DNA of 7,583 bases from Desulfobulbaceae bacterium (lineage in GTDB: Bacteria; Desulfobacterota; Desulfobulbia; Desulfobulbales; DAOVSZ01), in the NCBI GenBank assembly GCA_030627725.1, contig DAOVSZ010000127.1, forward strand, positions 1 to 7,583. Reading direction: 5' to 3'. The position numbers and the translations under genes are program-made. Under the pieces are notes generated by a model. That model did no database searches and was not told the DNA's origin. It saw nothing but the letters and a program-made list of their open reading frames with translations. Of this stretch, positions 1 to 5,741 are shown piece by piece. Position 1 is the stretch's first letter, and every line of letters begins with the position of its first letter.

Positions 1-43
1 TGAAAAATGGGTTCTGATTGTCGGAATCGTAGAGAAGAGAGGG

Positions 44-406
44 ATGATGATTACCAGTACACTCAAAAGATTTATCTGTTCTCTCATAGGCCTGGGAATC
101 CTCTGCGTGGGAATAATGTCCTATCTTGACGGGGGTTATTATTTTACTGATCTCTTTGTTGACTTCACTCCTTCCAGAATACCCTTTAGCAGTTATTTTA
201 TTCTTTTCGGATTGCTCATTATCTGCATAGCGCTTTTTGGCGGCGAAGGCTACTTCGAAGATGAGAACAGAGTCTGCCCGGAATGTTATAAGACCTACCT
301 TCTCGGCAAGTTAACAGACAAGCTCTGCCCCCACTGTCAGGTCAAAACCGAATCCGTCTACACCTACTTCAAAAAGTTTCCTGAGAAGTTTGGTGGCTTC
401 AGTTAG
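44..406 (+). CDS. Small membrane protein with C-terminal zinc ribbon, function unknown
   Basis: I do not recognise the family. The 120-residue protein has two hydrophobic segments, about residues 10-27 and 51-65, joined by an aromatic-rich loop. An acidic linker (EDEN) then leads to a C-terminal tail with two CPxC knuckles, CPEC at 78-81 and CPHC at 95-98, spaced like a rubredoxin-type zinc ribbon. The ribbon would most likely lie on the cytoplasmic side, held at the membrane. Two adjacent ATGs (44 and 47) follow a purine-rich stretch, AGAGAAGAGAGGG, that is only a mediocre Shine-Dalgarno. The frame is open from base 2, so the true start could lie before the window. The stop is 3 bases from the end of the convergent GGDEF gene. 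It is probably a real gene because the zinc knuckles and membrane segments are coherent; the start is uncertain. Confidence 0.7.
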   Translation: MMITSTLKRFICSLIGLGILCVGIMSYLDGGYYFTDLFVDFTPSRIPFSSYFILFGLLIICIALFGGEGYFEDENRVCPECYKTYLLGKLTDKLCPHCQVKTESVYTYFKKFPEKFGGFS

Positions 407-409
407 TTT

Positions 410-1492
410 TCATCCGGAAACATCCCGCCATATATTGACCCGATTCCTGCCGTTTGTCTTCGCTTCGTAGAGGGCTCTGTCCGCCGCATCGATAAGTTCT
501 TCCACCGAAGAGGCAGTCTCTGTCGGACTTATCCCGGCAACACCCATACTTGCAGTTATCCTGATGCTCTCTTTGACGATCTTGCCATTGCTGTTTCTGA
601 TCAGAAAATTGTAGCTTTCAATTCTCTTTCTAAGTTTTTCAGCATAGTCGCCTGCCTCTTCCGGTCCGGATCCTGGAATAACGAGTACGAATTCTTCACC
701 TCCGTAACGTGCCGGAAAAAACGAGGTGTTATCTTCCAATTGAAAACTTTTCACAAAATGTTTCATGATCGTTGCTACGGTAGTCAGGGCCTGATCACCG
801 ATTCTATGACCATAGGTGTCGTTAAACTTTTTAAAGTGATCAATGTCGAGCAGCACCAGTGAAAGAGGACGACTGTTACTCTGTGCCATGACAACCGACT
901 TCAGCAGATACTCATCAAAGGCGCGACGGTTATAGAGACCGGTCAGACCGTCGGTCTTGGCCAGATGATGCAGGGTTGCGACATCACTGTCCATAACGGA
1001 GACCAGGTCATGCAGGGCAACACGGAGATTGGAGATGAGTTTCCGAGGATCTCTTCCCTGATCGATGCCAATCTGGGCCGCCCTCCCCACCTTGTTGACA
1101 TCCCCTCTTCTCTTCTGCATCAACTGCTGAAAATCCATAAGCAATTTTTCGGATTCATCAACCGCATCTTCAAGTTTCTCAATATAGGGAGCATAGAGTA
1201 TTGAGTCGTTCTGCTGCAGCACTTCGTCATATCTGCTGTTGGAAAACTCCTTGTTCCTTATAAGATCCAAAAGCAGCTTCTGGAGCTGGCCTCTCTGTTT
1301 CATAGTCAGATTATTGTTATAATCCTTGAGTCCCCTCATATACAGAATAAGTGTCCGCCACTTGTCTTCACGAGGAACTCCGATTTTATCCATGGTGTCG
1401 CATAACCTTTCACTGCAGGAGAAATCACAATGATTTCTGTAAGCAGCCTTATTTTCTGTTTTCTCAATTTTCTTCAATCCAGGCAACGCCAT
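410..1492 (-). CDS. GGDEF-domain diguanylate cyclase with helical N-terminal region
   Basis: The protein makes cyclic di-GMP from two GTP. Residues are numbered for a 360-residue product. About 1-180 are predominantly helical with no recognised sensor or membrane segment. The GGDEF domain starts at DGLTGLYNRRAF (181-192). It has metal ligand D216 in LDIDHF, guanine-binding N224 and D233 (NDTYGHRIGD), and the active-site loop GGEEF at 264-268, so it looks catalytically competent. D233 is aspartate rather than the serine of Hypr cyclic GMP-AMP synthases, which supports c-di-GMP as product. The RxxD inhibitory site is absent: the matching positions are N255 and F258. I chose ATG 1492 because AGGAGG lies 5 bases upstream. 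The frame continues to a GTG at 1579 (389 residues), but that start has no well-spaced ribosome site. The gene is divergent from the bacteriohemerythrin gene. With no transmembrane helix it should be cytoplasmic. Confidence 0.93.
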   Translation of the reverse strand: MALPGLKKIEKTENKAAYRNHCDFSCSERLCDTMDKIGVPREDKWRTLILYMRGLKDYNNNLTMKQRGQLQKLLLDLIRNKEFSNSRYDEVLQQNDSILYAPYIEKLEDAVDESEKLLMDFQQLMQKRRGDVNKVGRAAQIGIDQGRDPRKLISNLRVALHDLVSVMDSDVATLHHLAKTDGLTGLYNRRAFDEYLLKSVVMAQSNSRPLSLVLLDIDHFKKFNDTYGHRIGDQALTTVATIMKHFVKSFQLEDNTSFFPARYGGEEFVLVIPGSGPEEAGDYAEKLRKRIESYNFLIRNSNGKIVKESIRITASMGVAGISPTETASSVEELIDAADRALYEAKTNGRNRVNIWRDVSG

Positions 1493-1743
1493 ATCTTCCT
1501 CCTGATAAGCTTGCCGATCCAGCATATCGCTATGCTCGTACGGTTTCCTTATTTTTTTTAATTTGTACAGATGAGACACAAAATCGCATCAACACCTTAC
1601 AAACTACTACTTTGTGGAACATGTTAATTTCTATCAGATTCGATATGAATTTACAAGAAAGAACGGAATTTAAGCAAGTTCTGAATTTCTTTATTTTTTT
1701 ACATTTTGAATGTGTTACAGAAAAAAACCGCGCTATAATATAA
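1493..1743. other. AT-rich leader upstream of the GGDEF gene
   Basis: This 251-base stretch holds no convincing gene. The part at 1493-1579 is open in frame with the cyclase but is probably untranslated leader. The rest is AT-rich and likely contains the cyclase promoter. One minus-strand candidate is TTGTAA (1660-1665 region) with TAGAAA 17 bases further on, each matching four of six consensus positions. On the plus strand TATAAT at 1734-1739 is a perfect -10 hexamer with no good -35. A short palindrome, ACATT-TTG-AATGT, lies at 1701-1713 and could be an operator. None of these is strong enough for a firm call. Confidence 0.35.
1498..1503 (-). promoter_or_regulatory. Ribosome binding site that decides the GGDEF gene start
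   Basis: On the minus strand AGGAGG ends 5 bases before the ATG at 1492. This is a perfect anti-16S match at near-ideal spacing. The upstream GTG at 1579 has only AAGGTG about 13 bases away. The 29 codons between the two starts are therefore more likely leader than protein. Confidence 0.7.
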
Positions 1744-1750
1744 TAATTTT
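1744..1750. repeat. Left copy of 7-bp target-site duplication (TAATTTT)
   Basis: TAATTTT directly abuts the left terminal inverted repeat at 1751. The same heptamer directly abuts the right terminus at 1927-1933. The match is exactly 7 bases and stops on both sides. AT-rich surroundings raise the chance of coincidence, but abutting both ends exactly makes a duplication likely. Confidence 0.6.
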
Positions 1751-1926
1751 GTAACTATTCAGTTGGAGCTGCAAACTTGGCCTAAACTCCATCCCGTAAC
1801 TGTTCAGCAGTGCTTCAGATGTGCACAAGCAGGCTGACGAGCTATAGTTTGCTATGCGAGAAGGCCTGATCGTGTGCAGCTGGTGAGCGCAGCGAATGAG
1901 CGGGTGGAGTGCTGCTGAATAGTTAC
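1751..1926. mobile_element. 176-bp MITE-like non-coding insertion
   Basis: The ends are perfect 12-bp inverted repeats, GTAACTATTCAG at 1751-1762 and CTGAATAGTTAC at 1915-1926, flanked by TAATTTT direct repeats. There is no transposase or convincing ORF inside, so any movement would need an enzyme supplied elsewhere. The interior is rich in secondary structure. A further near copy of the end lies at 1796-1810. A hairpin (TGGAG/CTCCA, 1764-1768 with 1787-1791) lies between the two left copies. A nested imperfect palindrome has its apex near 1842-1856 (GC-t-ATAG, loop TTTG, CTATGC). The element sits between the divergent starts of the cyclase and hemerythrin genes and so may change their promoters. 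A REP-type palindrome cluster is the main alternative; the flanking duplication favours a transposed element. Confidence 0.65.
1796..1810. repeat. Internal third copy of the MITE end sequence
   Basis: GTAACTGTTCAGCAG matches the reverse complement of the right end (1912-1926) at 14 of 15 positions. That is a longer match than the outer left end gives. The stretch 1796-1926 is therefore itself an inverted-repeat unit of 131 bp nested in the larger element. It may reflect a smaller ancestral form or a duplicated left end. Confidence 0.65.
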
Positions 1927-1933
1927 TAATTTT
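1927..1933. repeat. Right copy of 7-bp target-site duplication (TAATTTT)
   Basis: This is an exact copy of 1744-1750 placed immediately after the right terminal repeat. See the left copy for the strength of the argument. Confidence 0.6.
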
Positions 1934-1996
1934 TCTGATAGAATTTTCATAACCTTGTGGTGTAAGATATATCATAATAGAACGGAATAACAGAAC

Positions 1997-2005
1997 AAGG
2001 AGGGG
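1997..2005 (+). promoter_or_regulatory. Strong ribosome binding site of the hemerythrin gene
   Basis: AAGGAGGGG contains a full AGGAGG core ending 7 bases before the ATG at 2011. This fixes the start and suggests efficient translation. A possible -10 (CATAAT, 1973-1978) lies upstream without a clear -35. Confidence 0.75.
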
Positions 2006-2010
2006 AATCA

Positions 2011-2415
2011 ATGCCACGTATAGAATGGGACGAATCATTCAGCATAGATCATCCGACAATCGACAAACAGCACCGGAAGTGGATAGAGATCTTTAATAAA
2101 ATGCATGAATGCATGCTGAATAATGATTCCGGCGAGTATAAATCAATCGCCTGTGACACCCTTGTGTCAATGCAGGAATACGCCAACACTCATTTCAAAT
2201 TTGAAGAAGAGTATATGTATCGGATAAACTACCCCGACTTCATAAAGCACAGGAGGCTGCACAAGGACTTTGACACGAAGATATACGAATATAACAGGGA
2301 CATACGGGACGGAAAAATGGTCTTAAACACAGAGATTCTCAAAGCTATCAAGAACTGGCTCATAAACCATATCTTAAAGGAAGACAAAAAGATCGGCCAG
2401 TTTGCGGCTGAATAG
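2011..2415 (+). CDS. Bacteriohemerythrin, non-heme diiron O2-binding protein
   Basis: This is a stand-alone hemerythrin domain of 134 residues, the usual length for bacteriohemerythrins. It should fold as a four-helix bundle binding O2 reversibly at a diiron centre. All seven expected iron ligands can be placed: H21 (DKQH), H61 and E65 (HFKFE), H80 and H84 (HRRLH), and H120 and D125 (HILKED). The site therefore looks intact. There is no signal peptide or membrane segment, so it is cytoplasmic. Known roles of the family include O2 scavenging or delivery and redox sensing. A strong Shine-Dalgarno precedes the ATG. The gene is divergent from the GGDEF cyclase across a spacer carrying a MITE-like insertion, and it converges on uvrC with 4 bases between stops. 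A functional link to the cyclase is inferred from position only. Confidence 0.95.
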   Translation: MPRIEWDESFSIDHPTIDKQHRKWIEIFNKMHECMLNNDSGEYKSIACDTLVSMQEYANTHFKFEEEYMYRINYPDFIKHRRLHKDFDTKIYEYNRDIRDGKMVLNTEILKAIKNWLINHILKEDKKIGQFAAE

Positions 2416-2419
2416 GTAC

Positions 2420-4261
2420 TCACTTTGTACTCTTGTCTGGCGGTCTGTTAAAGAAATCGTGAATCGTTCCTCCCAGTTCCGGACCTATGCCATTGATCGC
2501 AGAAAGTTCTTCAACAGTGGCATTCTTTATCCGCTTGAGGCTGGCAAGTTCTTTGAGCAGCAGCCTTTTCCGTTTCGGCCCTACCCCGGGAATCTGGTCA
2601 AGAAGTGAGTAAAAGGCTTCTTTCTTTCTGAGTTTTCTGTGAAACGTGATACCAAAGCGATGGGCCTCGTCCCGGACCTTCATGAGAAACAGAAGCACCG
2701 GTGAATGCGGTTTCAATCGGATCGGATTTTTCCTGCCCGGCCTGTAAAGCCTCTCCCCCTCCCCTTCCCGTTCTTTCGCAATACCTGCAACCTCTATTCT
2801 CTCACCAAGGTTATGCTTTTGTAAAACGGAGAGCGCTCTATTCATCTGCCCCTTGCCGCCATCCACCAGCAGGAGATCAGGAAGTTCATCATCAGTTTTC
2901 TCCTTTTTAAAACGACGGTTCAGGACCTCCTCCATCATAGCATAATCGTCAGCGCCGTGTACTGTTCTGATCCGATAATGCCGATATCCGGCGCCTTCCT
3001 TGTCGCCGTTAACAAAACAGACGAGGGAGCCGACAGCCTGTTCGCCCCCGATATTTGAAATATCAAGGCATTCAATCCGTTTCGGGAGACGGGAGAGGGC
3101 CAGCGTCGTGGAGATATTTCTCATCAGGGCCTCTGATGAGATCTCTTTTTTTTCACGTTCGGAAAAGATTTGCTCTGCATTCGTCGAGGCGATCTCCAGG
3201 ATCTTCCTTCGTTCCCCACGTTGTGGGACGGAAATGGTTATCTTTGCAGATCTTTTCTCAGTAAGCCATTCGGAGAGGGCTTCTTTATCTTCCGGCGCAA
3301 AAGGCACAACCAGTTCAGCCGGAATCGGTCTTTCATCCGCGTAATATCTGCGTATCACCTCGGAAAGAATTTCGGTATCCGTACCGACCGGTTCCGCCAG
3401 AAAATAGGGGCGCTGTCCGGTCACAACACCGTTTTGGACATGGACAACCGAGACTGCGACTGAGAAATTTTTTCGTTTATATCCAAAGATATCCTGGTCC
3501 CTGAAGTGAGACGCCACCATGGACTGTTTTTCAAGAGTTTTTTCGATTGCCTGTATCCTGTCCCGGATAGCGCCGGCCTTTTCAAAGTCAAGCGCACCAG
3601 ATGCCCTTTGCATTGAAGACGCAAGGTCATCCATGACCTGCCTGTTTTTCCCTTCAAGAACCAGAAGAACATTTCGAACAGATTCCAGATACTCCTCTCT
3701 CCCGGCCTTTCCGACACACGGTCCCAGACACCTCTGCATCTGGAAATTCAGACAGGGACGCCCTCTGCTTTTCACCTTCTTCCCCTTGCATTTCCGAAGC
3801 GGAAACAACGTGCCTATATACTTCAGGGTCTCCCACATGGCAGAGGCTGAGGAAAAGGGCCCGAAATAGCGTGAATCGTCACGCATACGCCTGCGTGTCA
3901 TCATTACCCGTGGCCACTCTTCGGCAATCGTGACCTTGATAAGCGGGTAGTTCTTATCGTCACGCAGGATGACATTATATTTGGGCCTGTGCTTCTTGAT
4001 CAGCGAGGCCTCAAGAATCAGGGCCTCCTTTTCGGTGGTTGTTACGATCGTTTCTATTTCATACACTCTGGAAAGAAGCGCTGCGGTCTTGATATCAGCG
4101 CCGGCAGAACGCCTGTAGGAGGAAAGACGCTTTCTGATGTCCTTGGCCTTGCCAACATAGAGTACCTGTCCGGCCTTGCCCTTCATCAAATAGACACCGG
4201 GCCGATGAGAGACAGTCTGCAAAAATGCGGAATCAAGAGGGGTTGACTTGTTTTTTTTCAT
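2420..4261 (-). CDS. uvrC: Excinuclease ABC subunit C
   Basis: UvrC makes both incisions around a DNA lesion in nucleotide excision repair, after UvrA/UvrB damage loading. Numbering is for the 613-residue product. The GIY-YIG nuclease is at about 17-95, with GVY 22-24, YVG 35-37, R43 and the Glu-rich KEALILE segment, and makes the 3' cut. Four cysteines (C158, C170, C178, C182) match the [4Fe-4S] ligands reported for UvrC. A UvrB-binding UVR helix is at about 206-240. The RNase H-like domain has catalytic D400 (CLDISNIGG), D467 (LLVDGGKGQ) and H534 (RDEAHRFG), and makes the 5' cut. Tandem helix-hairpin-helix motifs lie at 553-606. The open frame runs back to 4585, but the first 108 codons cross the MITE and the permease end. 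ATG 4261 gives family-typical length, although its ribosome site is weak. ATG is followed by a run of eight A. Confidence 0.96.
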   Translation of the reverse strand: MKKNKSTPLDSAFLQTVSHRPGVYLMKGKAGQVLYVGKAKDIRKRLSSYRRSAGADIKTAALLSRVYEIETIVTTTEKEALILEASLIKKHRPKYNVILRDDKNYPLIKVTIAEEWPRVMMTRRRMRDDSRYFGPFSSASAMWETLKYIGTLFPLRKCKGKKVKSRGRPCLNFQMQRCLGPCVGKAGREEYLESVRNVLLVLEGKNRQVMDDLASSMQRASGALDFEKAGAIRDRIQAIEKTLEKQSMVASHFRDQDIFGYKRKNFSVAVSVVHVQNGVVTGQRPYFLAEPVGTDTEILSEVIRRYYADERPIPAELVVPFAPEDKEALSEWLTEKRSAKITISVPQRGERRKILEIASTNAEQIFSEREKKEISSEALMRNISTTLALSRLPKRIECLDISNIGGEQAVGSLVCFVNGDKEGAGYRHYRIRTVHGADDYAMMEEVLNRRFKKEKTDDELPDLLLVDGGKGQMNRALSVLQKHNLGERIEVAGIAKEREGEGERLYRPGRKNPIRLKPHSPVLLFLMKVRDEAHRFGITFHRKLRKKEAFYSLLDQIPGVGPKRKRLLLKELASLKRIKNATVEELSAINGIGPELGGTIHDFFNRPPDKSTK

Positions 4262-4283
4262 GTGCTTTAAATTGATAGTCAAA

Positions 4284-4291
4284 GAAAAGCT
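4284..4291. repeat. Left copy of 8-bp target-site duplication (GAAAAGCT)
   Basis: GAAAAGCT abuts the start of the inverted-repeat element at 4292. An identical octamer abuts its other end at 4453-4460. The octamer is of mixed composition, so coincidence is less likely than for the AT-rich repeat at 1744. Confidence 0.7.
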
Positions 4292-4452
4292 GGGGTTGAT
4301 TTTAACTTCGGCCAAGCGAATTGAACAATCGAACAGGCGAATGACGAGCAATCGAATAACGACATCTTCCTTCACTTCGTAATTCGAATGTTCGATGGTT
4401 CGATATTCTGCGGTTCTTTTTTCTGACAATGGCCGAAATGAGAAACAAGCCC
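4292..4452. mobile_element. 161-bp palindromic MITE-like insertion upstream of uvrC
   Basis: The outer 23 bases at each end (4292-4314 and 4430-4452) are inverted repeats matching at 18 of 23 positions without gaps. They begin GGG and end inward in a perfect TTCGGCCA/TGGCCGAA. A second pair of imperfect arms rich in TCGA and TTCGA (about 4317-4347 with 4377-4408) surrounds a 29-base loop. Directly abutting 8-bp repeats flank the whole. There is no transposase or plausible gene inside. Its effect on uvrC expression is unknown; as RNA it could fold into a long hairpin between the permease and uvrC messages. The TTCGA-rich core resembles dispersed intergenic repeats that I associate with environmental Desulfobacterota and Planctomycetes; this is from memory and untested. 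GG ends with an 8-bp duplication fit several insertion-sequence families, so no parent is named. Confidence 0.7.
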
Positions 4453-4460
4453 GAAAAGCT
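4453..4460. repeat. Right copy of 8-bp target-site duplication (GAAAAGCT)
   Basis: This is an exact copy of 4284-4291, immediately outside the other terminus of the element. Deleting 4292-4460 would restore a spacer of about 45 bp between the permease stop and the uvrC start. Confidence 0.7.
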
Positions 4461-4475
4461 AATGAATATCTGATG

Positions 4476-5675
4476 TTACTCAGCCCGCAACGCCTCCTGC
4501 GGATCCATATCAGCTGCCTGCCGCGCAGGAATGACCCCGGCAGCCAATCCGATGACACCGGAGACGACCAGAGAAAGAACGACATAGAGCATGCTGGTCC
4601 TTGTCGGAAGCGCGGGCACGAACAGATGGATAAGTCTTGAGACGGTCCAGCCGATGATCAGTCCGGCAGCGCCGCCGGCAACTGAAAGAAAAACCGCTTC
4701 TTTCAAAAACAGGTGCAGGATCTGGCTGCGGGTGGCGCCAAGCGCGCGTAAGAGACCTATTTCCGAAGTCCTGTCGCGGACCGAGATGGTCATGATCGTT
4801 AAAACCCCAACCCCCCCGACCAGAAGCGAAATACCGCCCAGAGCGCCGACCGCAAGGGTCAGTTTATCAAGAACATCACCCAGGACACCAAGCATCTTTT
4901 CCTGGGTTGTGATCGTAAAATCTTCATGTCCGTGACGGTCGATAAGAAGTTGTCTGACCCGTTCGCTCATTGCTTCCGCCGAAGCAGTGGCGGAGTAGAG
5001 CACATCAATCTCCATCAGACTCTCCCGGTTAAACATCTCCAGGGCCTTGGCCGCCGGGATATAGACCGCATCGTCAAGATCAAAGCCGAGTATCTGGCCC
5101 TTTGATTCCATGACCCCGATGACACGGAACCTGAAGCTGCCGATCCTGACCACCTCGCCAAGCGGGTTCGTGATGCCGAACAACTCGCTCCGCACCTTGC
5201 TGCCAAGGACCACATAGGACCTCGCTGCTCTGGGATCATCAGGAGGAAGAAAATTACCGATCGACACCTTGAATTGCCAGACCAGAGGCGCATGCGGTCC
5301 GACCCCGAGGATGGTTGTCCGTCTTTGCAGCCGACCGGCCTCAACCTCGCCGTTTCCCTGGACCACCGACACGGTGGCCTCCACCTGCGGCAACTTGTTC
5401 AAGGCCAGTTCGTCCTCAATGGTCAGTGGTCGTACATTGCTGATCACGGCGCCGGACATCCCCATGGTCGAGGTCTTGCCAGGGACAATAGCAAGAAGAT
5501 TGGTGCCGAACTGCGTAAACTCGGCAACGATAAAGTGTTGCACGCCTTCTCCGATAGAGGTCAAAAGGATAACGGAAGCAACCCCGATCGCAATGCCGAG
5601 CGTGGTCAGAAAACTGCGCAGCCGATGAGCGGCAATTGCGGTGTATGAAAATTTCAGGGAATCGAATGTTTTCAT
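4476..5675 (-). CDS. ABC transporter permease, MacB/FtsX family (second of a pair)
   Basis: This is an inner-membrane permease of a type VII (MacB/LolCDE-like) ABC system. Such systems couple ATP hydrolysis to movement of a large periplasmic domain, exporting or extracting substrates rather than carrying them through a channel. The 399 residues show TM1 at about 21-41, a MacB periplasmic core-like domain about 45-265, TM2 273-298, TM3 325-345 and TM4 361-383. The cytoplasmic segment RDRTSEIGLLRALGA (300-314) is the typical FtsX coupling region facing the ATPase. The C-terminus ends in the family-typical ARQAADMDPQEALRAE. It aligns along its length with the permease at 5742-6947, so the two are paralogues, probably forming a heterodimer. 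The ATG at 5675 fits the family N-terminus but lacks a visible Shine-Dalgarno. The substrate cannot be told; drugs, lipoproteins, siderophores and peptides are all known for relatives. Confidence 0.9.
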   Translation of the reverse strand: MKTFDSLKFSYTAIAAHRLRSFLTTLGIAIGVASVILLTSIGEGVQHFIVAEFTQFGTNLLAIVPGKTSTMGMSGAVISNVRPLTIEDELALNKLPQVEATVSVVQGNGEVEAGRLQRRTTILGVGPHAPLVWQFKVSIGNFLPPDDPRAARSYVVLGSKVRSELFGITNPLGEVVRIGSFRFRVIGVMESKGQILGFDLDDAVYIPAAKALEMFNRESLMEIDVLYSATASAEAMSERVRQLLIDRHGHEDFTITTQEKMLGVLGDVLDKLTLAVGALGGISLLVGGVGVLTIMTISVRDRTSEIGLLRALGATRSQILHLFLKEAVFLSVAGGAAGLIIGWTVSRLIHLFVPALPTRTSMLYVVLSLVVSGVIGLAAGVIPARQAADMDPQEALRAE

Positions 5676-5690
5676 AAGAGAAAAGCGGTG

Positions 5691-5720
5691 TACGGTTTAC
5701 AGAAAAACTTCAGTACCGTA
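5691..5720. repeat. Small inverted repeat between the two permease genes
   Basis: TACGGT (5691-5696) and ACCGTA (5715-5720) could form a 6-bp stem with an 18-base loop in the 66-bp intercistronic gap. There is no U-tract, so it is not a convincing terminator. It may only be a weak processing or stabilising hairpin, or chance. Confidence 0.25.
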
Positions 5721-5741
5721 GGTTGGGTTGAATTCTGTTCC

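Noticed and set aside
1764..1791. Possible c-di-GMP (GEMM) riboswitch, suggested by GCAAAC and GGCCTAAA near a GGDEF gene
   Set aside because: The paired stems, tetraloop and receptor of the class are missing, and the segment lies inside a repeat element between its two left-end copies.
1733..2038. Minus-strand open frame with a hydrophobic start, across the MITE and the hemerythrin leader
   Set aside because: It covers inverted repeats and overlaps the hemerythrin start, has no ribosome site, and its composition follows the repeat sequence rather than a protein family.
4272..4282. FNR-like palindrome TTGATAGTCAA upstream of uvrC
   Set aside because: The half-sites are too close for the TTGAT-N4-ATCAA consensus and the site sits almost on the start codon.
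4307..4437. Rho-independent terminator after the permease genes
   Set aside because: The arms are long and imperfect with a 29-base loop and no following U-tract; flanking direct repeats explain it better as an insertion.
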